A stretch of DNA of 64,000 nt. Source: Piper betle (lineage: Eukaryota > Streptophyta > Magnoliopsida > Piperales > Piperaceae). The notes below the pieces were generated by a model. The model saw nothing but the letters and a program-made list of their open reading frames with translations, did no database searches and was not told where the DNA came from. This document shows positions 48,178 to 59,733 of this stretch, piece after piece. Made by a program: the position numbers and the translations under genes. The first letter of the stretch is position 1. Each line of letters starts with the position of its first letter. Location: contig JAURVB010003128.1 in the NCBI GenBank assembly GCA_033002965.1, positions 179,556 to 243,555 on the forward strand. Direction: 5' to 3'.

Positions 48178-49424
48178 TTTTCATGGCGAATTGTACTCCA
48201 TCCTTTTGTATTAAATAATAATAGTTGTAATATTTACATTAAATAATAGTCTTATTTTTAAAAATTGGCTGTAAGGTTTCTGATGAGCCATTTAGTCTTT
48301 CTAGTCATAAAAAATTAACTCCTAAAATTTGCTTAAAAGATAGTTTAGAAAAGATAAATAGGACAAATATTTTGATGACGTTATATGAGGTTTGTTTTGC
48401 CTATGAAGGATTTTTCTATGAGGCCATTTGGATTGTGGGCTAAGGGTTTAGGGTTTATTCTTGAGGTCATTTGGATATGAGGTTTCTTCATCTTCATATA
48501 TGAATAATTGGTCAGTAGGATCAACTATTTAGAATCTCATTTCTACATTTTGAACAAACTCTTTTAGCATACAGAAACTTTAGCAATTTGTTTGTTCTAG
48601 ATTTTGAGTGGTGATGTAATGGCTTGGTGTCAGCTTTCATACCTGAATAATATTATATAATCACTTTTATTTCTGCAGTTTGAGCGTATTTGATTTTGAG
48701 CGACATGGAAATAAAAATTATGCATCACCATTCAGTGCACCTCCCAACCAAAGGAGCTCCCAAGGGAAAATGGAGAAGTCTTTTCTTAGGTATGATTGAC
48801 CATGGGTACAATAAATAATTAAAACTTTTGTCTTTATTCTTGACATAGTGATTGTAGTTGTCAGTTGTGTGTTATGTTTTGTTACAAGTATTATCTTGGC
48901 AGTCTATGATGATGATAGATGGAAGCAAACTGTCTTGAAGGGTTTGCTAATAGACATTATTATACTGTTTTTTGCTCTATTAACAATATTTGGCTCACTA
49001 AAGGGTTCAAAGTGAAGGATTGCAAGTTTGCCAAATGTTCTGATGCTCAAGAATATCTAGTGGGCTAAATATGGAATTTCAGATTGTTTTACTGCATGCT
49101 TCTTGTTTACCACTTACGCACCTGCAGTTAAAAATTTCTTGCTTACCCTCGTATCAGCTACAAACTAGACTTTGAAGGTCGTAGAAGTTGGATTGAGTCA
49201 GATAACATGACATTTTGGTATAAAATCTTCATCGGTTTGCTTGCTGTTTTATTGTTATTGGTAGCTTGGTCTAGTCAGTTATTGCTTAGATTTGATTTAT
49301 TATTATTTTGTTAGGGATGAACTTCTCTATATTAGTCACCATATTTTGGGAGTATGGCTGAACATCACAGATGAATAAAAATCCAGATTTCTTTATTTTG
49401 CCATCGTTTTATCTTCTTTCAACT
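48178..49424. other. Foreign block after PG5, left part
   Basis: The first 16 nt (TTTTCATGGCGAATTG) are copied from PG intron 3; the rest has no match in the array. A region at about 48680-48790 after a TTTCTGCAG acceptor-like site can be read as FERHGNKNYASPFSAPPN and is followed later by GTATGATTG. It looks like one exon of an unidentified gene. No other coding signal was recognised. Confidence 0.35.
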
Positions 49425-49528
49425 GAAATAAGAGATCCAGTTAAGGGGTACGAGTCTGGCTGGGAACCTTCAACACAGCTAAGGCTCGTAGGATTCGAGG
49501 CAAGAAGGCAAAAGTGAATTTCCCTGAG
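49425..49528 (+). pseudogene. ERF group VII AP2 domain remnant
   Basis: Second half of an AP2/ERF DNA-binding domain. The first frame gives EIRDPVKG (49425-49448). After a missing base the next frame reads [19 protein letters not shown], then KAKVNFPE (to 49528). The AP2 family has [27 protein letters not shown] before [14 protein letters not shown], so roughly ten residues of the helix are deleted. [12 protein letters not shown] is characteristic of the hypoxia-linked group VII factors. The YRGIRQRPWGKW start is absent. It cannot bind DNA as a protein. Confidence 0.8.
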
Positions 49529-49611
49529 GTTTGCAATTCAATGTCCAAAGATCCTGTGAACATAAAATCAAATGAAGTTATATTCTGATGAAGGAAACAA
49601 TGCACTTGAGA

Positions 49612-50119
49612 TCTCTGAAGCTACAACATTTTGGGTTCATCCAGATATGCACTATTTCTTCTTGGGTGGATTAGAATATTGTTCCAATTTTCTGGCTGGC
49701 ATGAAAGAAAATGCTGTGTTTTGTTTTGCATTTGTTATGTACCGGGCATGATGTGTACAGGAATTGAAAATGTAGTATTTGTGTGATTGCATTTACTGGA
49801 TGGCATATGATAAGCATCATCTTTTCAAAGCTTGAAAGAAAAGCAAGCATCAAAAGAGTAAACACGCCATGCTATTTCTGCAGTTGGAAGCCGTACATAA
49901 ACTGAAGCTACAGCATTTTGGGTTCATCCAGATATGCACTATTTCTTTTTGGGTGGATTAGGATATCGTTCCAATTTTCTGGCTGGCTTGAAAGAAAATG
50001 CAGTGTTTTGTTTTGCATTTGTTATGTACCGGGCATGATGTGTACAAGAATTGAAAAATGTAGTATTTGTGTGATTGCATTTGCTGGATGGCATATGATA
50101 AGCATCATCTTTTCAAAAC
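49612..50119. repeat. Diverged tandem duplication of ~215 bp next to the ERF remnant
   Basis: Unit 1 at about 49612-49832 and unit 2 at about 49902-50118 share GAAGCTACA.CATTTTGGG, ATCCAGATATGCACTATTTC and GTACCGGGCATGATGTGTAC with scattered mismatches. The intervening ~70 bp are unique. Possibly the old 3' part of the ERF gene duplicated. Open frames in the units are short. Confidence 0.75.
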
Positions 50120-50460
50120 TTGTCGCCAGACCATCAGCTTGTCGTCAGACTATCAGTTTTTCAATGAATTAATCTGTTATGGATCTTCAGCCCAAAATTG
50201 GCAGAGCACTCAAGAAATGCTTGAGGGATGGTAGTTCGAATCCATCAAGATCTTACTTAGTTAATATTTGATAAAAATTTGAGATGTTGTAATTATGTAA
50301 AAAATAAAAAGGTATGATTTATCACGGTTGTGTTCAAAGTGACATATATATGATATTAAAAATAATATAAATAGATAAAAAATAAAAAAATATTGTAAAA
50401 TACCATAAAAAATACTTCATTAGAACTTAATTATTTTATTTTATGATATTTTACTATATT
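50120..50460. other. AT-rich DNA, no gene seen
   Basis: Leads from the ERF-linked duplication to the foldback cluster. ATATTTTACT/TACCATAAAAT motifs at 50395-50460 are the first members of the foldback family. Confidence 0.4.
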
Positions 50461-52150
50461 TTTATAGTTTTGGGATGTATTTCGTAATATTGACTCGAGT
50501 CGGGAGCGAGTCAAGTTTTTATTACAAAATTACAGTAAAACCTAAACCCAACATGTTATTCAAGTTAGAACTCAATTATTTTGTTTGAAGATATTTTACT
50601 GTATTTTTTTATATTTTTAGGGATATATTTCGTAATATTGACTCTAGTCGAGAGCAAGTCAAAGTTTTATTACAAAACTACCCCTATACCTAAACCATTT
50701 CTTTTCCCCTCGCCGCATTAGGATGTATTATTTATTAATTTTGAATGGGTCATTAAGTTTAGAGGAGCCTCCTCGGTTCCTCTGTTTCTCCATCAGTGCA
50801 GCGTAGCACGACCGGCTGGAGGTGTCGGCTTGGGAGTCACATGAGTAGGTAGTTACAGCACGGCCAGCGGTGGTGTAGGTGATGGCGGCGGTGAACTCAC
50901 CGGCGGTCGGGGTGGCAGGGAAAAATAGAGGAGAGGGGCGACGTCGATAGGGGAGAAAGTCGGTAGGGGGGTGAAAATAAAGGGGGGGTAATTTCGTAAT
51001 AAAAACTTGACTAGTCCTTATTACAAAATAAATTAAATATATCTATATATATATAATAATTTTGTAATAAAAACTTAACTCACTCCCAACAAGAGTCAAG
51101 TTTTTATTAAGAAATTATTTTTATATTTTTTAAAATTTATTTCATAATATTAACTCTAGTCGAAAGCAAGTCAATTTTTTATTACGAAATTATTTAATAT
51201 ATTTTTTAAATTTTATTTTGTAATATTGACTCAACTCGGGATGAGTCAAGTTTTTATTATGAAATAAAATTTTAAATAATAAACTAAATCTGTCAATTTA
51301 AAAAATAAATTTATTTCGTAATATTGACTTGAGTCGGTAGCGAGTAAAGTTTTATTACGAAATTATTTTATATATTTTTTAAATTTTATTTCTTAATATT
51401 GATTCATATTGGGAACAAGTTAAGTTTTTATGATAAAATTATTATATATATATATATTTAAAATTTATTTCATAATATTGATTACAGTTTGGAGCGAGTC
51501 AAGTTTTTATTACGAAACCACCCCTGCCCATTTCCTTCAAGTCAATATTCTGAAATACATCTTAAAAAATATGAAAAAATATTAAAATACCATAAAATAA
51601 AGCAATCCATTATAACTTGATTATTTGATTTTATAGTATTTTACTATATTTGTTTCATATTTTTTGGGATATATTTCATAATATTGACTCGAGTCAAGAG
51701 TGGTCAAGTTTTTATTACAAAATTGCCATTGAGCGGTGGGGGAGAAAACAGGGTTGGTGAAGAAAAATGAAACAATGGTAATTTTGTAATAAAAACTTGA
51801 CCCGCTCCCGACTAAAATCAATATTATACAATATATCCCGAAAAATATAAAAAATATAGTAAAATACCATAAAATAAATTAATCGAGTTCTAATGTTTAT
51901 TTTATTTTATGGTATTTTACTTTATTTTTTTCAAATTTTTCGAGATGTATTTCGTAATATTGACTCTAGTCAGGAGCGAGTCAAAGTTTTTATTACGTAA
52001 TTATATTTTTTAAAAAAATTATTTCATAATATTAATTTGAGTTGGGAGGAAGTCATATTTTTATTAAAAAAATATTTTATTTTATTTTTTTAATTTATTT
52101 TGTAATATTGATTCAAAGTCGGGAGCGAGTTAAATATTTATTACAAAATT
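50461..52150. repeat. Cluster of foldback repeats (CGTAATATTGACTCGAGTCGGGAGCGAGTCAAG family)
   Basis: A ~40-bp core, CGTAATATTGACTCGAGTC then GGGAGCGAGTCAAG, TTTTTATTAC, occurs about ten times in degenerate form (about 50485, 50630, 51150, 51225, 51320, 51400, 51475, 51680, 51955, 52105). It also appears in reverse complement at about 51000, 51055 and 51785. The clearest foldback has arms about 51680-51730 and 51773-51823 around a ~42-bp centre. A second arm pair is GTAAAATACCATAAAATAAA and its complement at 51858-51931. The centre at 50750-50990 is GC-rich, unlike the arms. Confidence 0.75.
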
Positions 52151-52385
52151 GCCATTGCCCTTTCATTCCCCCTCTGTTTTGCTGCTGACGCCCCACCACC
52201 GGCGACCTCGCCGCCCGCCGCTTGCTGCCTTCCCGACTCTTCCCCAGGCCTGGACGGCGTATGCCAGGGGCACCGTGCAGCACAGCCAAGCGGCCTCTCT
52301 GCCGCGGCCCCTCTGTACAGCTCACATCCTTGCCACCACTGTCGTGGCCCCTCTGCCTGGATCTCGTCGACAATTCAGCGGATCT
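52151..52385. other. GC-rich cargo-like block
   Basis: C-rich DNA (CGCCCGCCGCTTGCTGCC) directly after a foldback arm, resembling in place and composition the centre at 50750-50990. ORFs are open in several frames on both strands (52149-52430 +, 52113-52415 -) with Pro/Arg/Ala-rich products and no recognised domain; composition alone explains them. Confidence 0.45.
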
Positions 52386-53400
52386 CATGACGGGTTGGAT
52401 TGCCACCAGTCCCAAACTACAATAAAGTAAACATTGACCTAGCCTGAGTCATGGAAATCATGCTCACTTTAAGACGGCCTGTTTGTCCCATTAAACTCGA
52501 ACAATCGATTTAATCTCATGACTGGTTGGATTGCCCCCATAGGCTATTATCTTCGATATAAAGACATTAATCCTATCACCTTGGAAAATATCTATTTTTT
52601 TCTTACAAGAACAATCAAAATTGATCTTTGACTTTAAGACTTCATGTCGGAGCAATCAGATAGCTATATTTTATATATTGACATTATAAACTCATGATAG
52701 TGTGACCTTACTATCAAAAAATATGGTAGATATTGGCTTAGACCGTAGAGGAACCCGTAAAAATATATTTACAAACTATTTTACCTCTTTACCCACTAAA
52801 GTTAAAACATGAATTTAGACTTTGATATTGAATGTGTAATGCAAGTTTTTCTTCGAAAACCAAGACACTCCAACTCCACCCATGGTATAAATCGACCCAC
52901 TTGTAGACTTGGATTATTGAGACCGTTACAAACGGTTAAGACATTGTTATCCGAAATTAATAGTGAATCAAATGAGTGATTTAAATAATCAAGTACAATA
53001 AAAGTTAAAGCTGTATCACACTTATTGTAAGTAAAACCATATCACACTTATTGTAGTCAATTCAATTTATGGATGATAACCGATAAATTCATGTGTTAGT
53101 TATGTCAACACAAGTAACTTGGATTCTTGAGACAGTTACAAGTGGTCAAGACACGAGTTATCAGAAATTAATAGTGAACTAAACGAGTGATCTAAATTGT
53201 CAAGTACAATAAAAGATAAAACTGTATCACAGTTATTGTAAGTAAAACTATATTACAGTTATTGTGGTCAATCCAATTTATGGATGACAACTAACAAATT
53301 CATGTGATTAGTTATGTCATCACAAGTAACTTTGTGCGATACAATAGTGTAAGAAAGCTTGACTATATTTTATATAAAAATATCTAACATAATTTATATA
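52386..53400. repeat. PG 3' flank, re-entry point with scrambled order
   Basis: 52384-52408 (CTCATGACGGGTTGGATTGC) is a distal flank piece. It is followed immediately by the more proximal CAAACTACAATAAAG (52413), after which the flank runs normally, with a second copy of the first piece at about 52515. Two ~190-bp tandem units end the module (about 52916-53110, 53111-53330). Confidence 0.65.
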
Positions 53401-54685
53401 AAGTTGAACTATTTACTCCTTTAACATAATTTATATGAAGTGTAATTACCTTCATTACTTCCTTATTGACACTTAAAGATGTTAACTTCGTCATAATGAG
53501 TTCTATATAAAGATTAATAAATAATACTAAGAGTATTCACACTTAAAGATGTTAACTTCGTCATAATAAATTCTATATAAGCATTAATAAATAATACTAA
53601 GAGGAGTTACATGATTCTCAATTAGATTAATGACTCTCTTAACTAAACTATAGGGTTAACTAGTTAATAGTTAACCCAACTCGAGTGTATTTTTTTCTAA
53701 CGATTTTACAATACAAATATATTCTTTATGTTATAATTTCTAAAGAATCATTATGAGGAATATTTAAATATATTCGACAATATAATTTAAATACAAAACA
53801 TATAAGTATTAGATGCCTTTCTTAAAATGTTTAAGCCAGTATTTATAACTGAATGTAGGACTGCTAAAGAAGGGAGCAAGCTAAGTTCAGATTGTGCTTG
53901 AACTCGACTCGAATAACTCGAAGTTAATTCGAACTCGACTCGAGATCAATGAGTTTTGAATATATATGCTCTAAATTGGGTCGAATATTTTTTATGTTGT
54001 TCGAGCTCGTCTCAAGCTCAAATATACTTAAACTGTTTAATTTCACAAGCTTGAAATCAGCTCATTTGGGATCTCAAAATTAGCTCGATTATAAGGTCAA
54101 AAATAGCTCGGCTCGCTCACTCGGGTTATTTAAAATTTTGATAACTTGTAAAATATTTAACATTGATATACAACTCGCCTGTGTTAATTTAGTTATGCTT
54201 CAGTATAATAACTTGTAAAATATTTTTTTGTTTGTAAAGATGGGTTTGTGAGGTGACAATTAGTAACTAATTAATTATAGTTGTATTTTAAGTTAAAACG
54301 TCCCAATGCCCATTTTATCAATATTAATACAAATTGTAATAGATTTTTTATGTGTTAAAATTTTTTTTGTAATAGTCCGAGATTTTAGCCTTTATGTTTG
54401 AGCACGTAAATACCTTCTGATTAACGTGAATTTGGCTTCAGTTGAAAAGAAAATTAACTAGCCTTTAATCATAACAGAATTGAATAAAAAATAATTTAGT
54501 CAATCATTTAGAAAGATGGTTGCAAATCCCTAATGTACATAGTTAATCTTCCCATGGTATTAATTTTTAACTTTGAATTTGAATGTTGATCATTACCTGC
54601 TTTACTTAGTTAATCCTTATTAAAGCGATCTTAAAAGTGAAATTACGAATATAGTATTTACACATTGAATTCCACACCTTTATTT
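53401..54685. repeat. Truncated PG-upstream unit (U0) fused to DUF3119 fragment E
   Basis: Two ~85-bp units (53470-53610), GTTAACTAGTTAATAGTTAACC block (~53655), GAGCTCG-rich stretch (53870-54130) and landmark CCCAATGCCCATTTTATC (~54303). It has the same CACCTTTATTTTTATTATT join (~54680) as the others. Confidence 0.65.
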
Positions 54686-55720
54686 TTATTATTTTCCATG
54701 TATTACAACTTTTTGCATTTATCTTTTCTTATCAGACTAGCAGAGTAATGTTTGTGTTCGATGATGAGGCACTGGTGAGTTACTTTCTGTCAAGATTTAG
54801 CAGTCACTCCTTGTTTTGTCATTTGTTGACTACGTCTCTATTAGTCACTCGTATTAGTTTGTTGAGTAGGTCACTGTTTGGTTGCACGATTATGCCTTGA
54901 TTATGTTACAATTTTGTTTTCCTTTACTGATTATGATATAATTGGTAACACCTTATATATATTGAACCTGATCCATTTATGAATGAATTTCTCCATTCTT
55001 TAACCTTGTAAAGCTAGTTGTTTTTCACTTATCTTTTTGGTGGTTAAAAATTCAATGCCACATTGTTTTATTGTAAAGCCTATGCTATATCTTGCTTTGT
55101 AATCTCAGAAGCAGTGTCAGCATGATTGTGATTGAATAGAAGAGAATAGCAAGATTTCATTTCATGTTTTGTCTGTGCTTAACTTCTTTGTGTCAACACT
55201 CCAGGAGGTGAAGATTGGGGATCAGCTGTCGAAGTCAGTATACCGTAATTCTCTTCAAATTATGGTTTAGGCTTTCATATTATTTTAATTTTAATTCATA
55301 CATGATTAATTCTTAATAAGAAATCCTCTCCCCCCCCCCCCCCAAAAAAAACTTATGTTTTGTTGAAAGTAAGTATTTTGGTTGGTAGTGTAATTAAACA
55401 TTGATTACAAGAACTTTTTTCCGCTTGTGGGAGTCCTCGATTTCCATTGTAAAACATATGTCGATTTTATCTGATCCAAGAAGAACAATTGCCCTTTGTC
55501 TATGTTCCACCATCTTTGAAGAAAGTCATATTATAATGCGTAAGGTAATCATCCAAACTATTAATTTTGTTTATAATTTTTTATGGCTATTAAATAGAAT
55601 TTATGGTAGGTTATGTTTGGGATAAGCTTTTCCTTGCAAGCATTTTTACTACACATGTAACCACTTCCCTTTTCCTACCCTAACCAGAATGTTATTGAGC
55701 TAAAACTAAAACTTAATATT
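54686..55720 (+). pseudogene. DUF3119-like two-exon fragment (copy E)
   Basis: Exons 54736-54774 (TSRVMFVFDDEAL, sharing the Arg to Met change with copy D) and 55205-55237 (EVKIGDQLSKS) with good CCAG and GTATACC sites. The intron is uninterrupted, so it serves as the empty-site reference for the LTR in copy D and the 64-bp insertion in copy C. A C-homopolymer is at about 55331-55343. Confidence 0.6.
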
Positions 55721-57999
55721 AATGTTCATTATTTTAAATTTAAGTTTAACCTTATTACAAAATACTATAGATTTAATGTCTACAAAATATTGAACTTAAA
55801 GAGATACAGGCCTCATAGATCATATTTTGAGTTTTGGTCTGTATTGAATAATACTCAATTAAACTAACAACCATATAATGAGTTCAAAATAACAAAATAA
55901 TTACTAACTATACGTTGCATCTTTCGATTGTCCTTGAACCATTGCAAAAATTTCTGTCCATATGATAAAAACCCAACCGCAGGGATAATTTCAATGATAA
56001 TAATAAAATAATAAAAATAAATTAAGGTTAAATATAAGTCTTTTTTGACGTTTATTGTAGCAAACTGTCCACCATACTAGACAACTACTATTTATGATCA
56101 TGAACGCTTTAGACATATGTCGTAACTCATATACTAATTTTTAACTACGTAGTGGATTACAATAGATTACTTAGGCACTAAAAACTAACATACATTTTTA
56201 ACCTCTGTCTCGCTAATTAACAATAGAACCGATTAACCTTAGCTACATTCATACAAATTATACATACCTTATTGTAAGCGACTTTGCTACTTTAATTTAA
56301 TAGTGAAAGGTTAATTACCGGAAAGAATGTAAAGAAAATTTTGGCCACAAAAATGTGCCAAAGTCTAGCCTAAATCTCTTTTTATAAAGGGTGGAAGATG
56401 ATGGTTACACAATAGGTGTAATTACCTTCATTATTTTCTTATTCACACTTAACAATGTTAACTTCGTCATAATGAATTCTATATGAAGATTAATAAATAA
56501 TACTAAGAGGAGTTACATGATTTTTAATTAGATTAATGACTCTATTGACTACCCATATGGTTAACTAGTTAACAGTTAACCCAACTCGGGTTACACAATA
56601 CAGTGTAATTACCTTCCTTACTTCCTTATTCACCGTTAAAGATGTTAACTTCATAATAATGAATTCTATATAAAGATTAATAAATAATACTAAGAGTATT
56701 TACACTTAAAGATGTTAACTTCGTCATAATAAATTCTATATAGAGATTAATAAATAATACTAAGAGGAGTTACATTATTTTCAATTAGATTAATGACTCT
56801 CTTAACTACCCTTAGGGTTAACTAGTTAATAGTTAACCCAACTCGAGTCTATTTTTTTCCCAAGCATTTTACAATACAAATACATTCTTTATGTTAAAAT
56901 TTCTAAAGAATCATTATAAAGAATATTTAAATATATTCGATAATACATTTTAAATACAAAACATATGATATTAGATGCCTTTACTAAAATGTTTAAGCAT
57001 GTATCTGTAACTAAATGTAGGACTGCTAAACGAACGAGTGAGCCGAGTTAAGTTTGTGCTTAAAGTCAACTCAAATAACTCGAAGTTCGTTCGTATCGAC
57101 TCGAGATCGAATGAGTTTTGAACATATATACTCAAAATCGACTTGAACATTTTTTATATTGTTCGAGCTCATCTCGAACTCAAATATACTTTAACTGTTT
57201 AATTTTAAAAAGCTTGAAATCAGCTCGTTTGGGATCTCAAAATTAGCTTTATTATAAGGTCAAAAGTAGCTCCGCTCGCTCGCTCGTGTTATTTGAAATT
57301 TTGATAACTTATACAATATTTAACTTTGAAACACAACTCGCTCGTGTTAATTTAGTTATGCATCAGTATGATAACTTTTACAATATTTAAAATTTTGCTT
57401 ACAAAGATGGGTTTGTTAGGTAACAAGTAGTAACTAATTAATTGTAGTTGTATTTTAAGTTGAAACGTCCCAATGCCCATTTTATTAATATTGATACAAA
57501 TTGAAATAGATTTTTTATGTGTTAAAAAAAATTGTAATAGTCCTTGATTTTAGCCTTTATGGTTGAGCATGTAAAAGCCTTCTAATTAATTTGAATTTAG
57601 CTTTAGTTGAAAAAAAATTAACCCGCGTTTTATCATAATAGAATTAAATAAAAAGTAATTTGGTCAGTCATTTAGAAGGATGGTTGCAATACTGTATGTA
57701 GTTGATCTTCCCACGATATTTATTTTTAAATTTTAATTTTAATTTTGATCATTACCTACTTTACTTAGTTAATCCCTATTAATTAATCCCTATTAATACC
57801 ATATAGACATGAGTCCAAAATTAACCAAAATATATATAGATTTACGTATCATAAAAAAGAAATTACGAATATAGTATCGACACTTTAAATTCCACACCTT
57901 TATTTATGGTATTTGGAAATTAATATATCAATTGAATGTATCTTAAATATATAACAAGGAGATATATAACAAGTCAGGAGAGCTTGAATATTTGAATCA
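55721..57999. repeat. Module M and outer PG-upstream unit (U1) before PG6
   Basis: Close copy of 43450-45600: module M to about 56390, then ~85-bp units (56450-56510, 56635-56770), GTTAACTAGTTAAC blocks (~56560, 56817) and a GAGCTCG-rich stretch (57030-57290). No gene was seen. Confidence 0.65.
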
Positions 58000-58139
58000 A
58001 AGAGTAAATACAAATAGTACGAAAAATTAATAGTTTTTCTTTTTCAGCATTTTTTGTTTAATCGATAATAAAGATCTGTCGACGAGAAAATGCAATGGTT
58101 TTAGTTTGGTTTCATTGAACAATGCAGGGCTTGTTGACC
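58000..58139 (+). pseudogene. Orphan PG leader and exon 1 start (before PG6)
   Basis: Same as 45600-45737: exon-1 ATG at 58122-58124, then GCAGGGCTTGTTGACCCCC joining the next upstream unit. The TATA-like box is missing here too. Confidence 0.65.
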
Positions 58140-59733
58140 CCCTTACCTAGTTAACAGTTAACCCAACAATAAGTGTAATTACCTTCGTTACTTCCTTATT
58201 CACACTTAAAATATTAACTTCGTCATAATGAATTCTATATAAAGATTAATAAAAAATACTCTTAAAGATGTTTACTTCGTCATAATAAATTCTATATAAA
58301 GATTAATAAATAATACTAATAGTATTCACACTTAAAGATGTTAACTTCGTTATAAAAAATTCTGTATAAAGATTAATAAATAATAATAAGAGGAGTCACA
58401 TGATTTTCAATTATATTAATCACTCTTTTGACTACCGATAGGGTTAACTAGTTAACAGTTAACCCAACTCGAGTATATTTTTTTCTTAAGGATTTTACAA
58501 TACAAATACATTCTTTATGTTAAAATTTCTAAAGAATCATTATAAGAAATATTTAAATATATTCGACAATACATTTTAAATACAAAACCTATGGTATTAG
58601 ATGGTTTTACTAAAATGCTCATGCATGTACTTGATATCCGACTGCTAAATGAGCAAGCGAGCCAAGCTCAGCTTGTGCTTGAACTCGACTCGAATAACTC
58701 AAAATTTATTTGAAATCGTACGAGTTTTTATGTTGTTCGAGCTCGTCTAGAGCTCAAATGTACTTAAACTGTTTAATTTGACGAGCTTGAAACCGGCTCG
58801 GTTGGGATCTTGAAATTAGCTAAATTATAAAGTTAAAAGTAGCTCGGCTTGCTCGCTCATGTTATTTAAAATTTTGATAACTTGTCAAATATTTAACTTT
58901 GAAATACAACTCGCTTGTGTTAATTTAGTTATGCATCAGTATGATAACTTGTACATTATTTAAAATTTTGTTTGTAAAGATGGGTTTATGAGGTGACAAT
59001 TAGTAACTAATTAAATATAGTTGTATTTTAAGTTGAAACGTCCCAATGCCCATTTTATCAATATTGATACAAATTGTAATAGATTTTTTATGTGTTAAAA
59101 GAAAATTGTAATAGTCCTAGATTTTAGCCTATATAGTTGAGCATGTAAATACCTACTGATTAATGTGAATTTAGCTTCATTTGAAAAAATATTAACCAAC
59201 CTTTGTAATTTGGTCAGTAATTTAGAAAGATGGTTGGAACAACAATCCCTACTGTCCGTACGGTATTGATTTTTAACTTTGAATTTTAATGTTGATCATT
59301 ACCACTTTACTTAGTTAATCCTTATTAAAGCCATATAGACTTAGACTCCAAAATTGACCAAAATATTGTTAGGCTGACCTATAATAAAAGAGAAATTATG
59401 AATATAATATTTACACATTGAATTCAACACCTTTATTTATAATATTCACACATTAAATTCTACACCTTTATTTATAGCCCATAAATACTTAACTTTAATA
59501 GATCAATTGAATTTAAGTTAAATTTAAATAACAGCATATAATACAATTTAATATTCATCTATATATTCATGTCCAACATCCAACAAGCACAAGTCGTTTT
59601 TAGGAGATTCAAGCAGTAAATAACAATGGTATGAAAAATTCATCGTTTTTCTTTTTAAGGATTTTTTGTTTAATTAATAAGAAGGATCTATCGACGAGAA
59701 AATGCAATGGTTTTAGTTTAGTTTGATGGAACC
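58140..59733 (+). promoter_or_regulatory. Upstream unit (U2) and promoter of PG6
   Basis: Matches 45738-47331. Three ~85-bp units (58195-58390), GTTAACTAGTTAACAGTTAACC block (~58444), TATA-like TCTATATATTCATG at about 59559. The upstream ATG at 59707 is followed by GTT TTA GTT TAG in frame. Confidence 0.6.

Noticed and set aside
50461..52150. CRISPR-like or satellite array
   Set aside because: Repeats are degenerate, unevenly spaced and present in both orientations in plant DNA. The pattern fits foldback elements and not CRISPR or a regular satellite.
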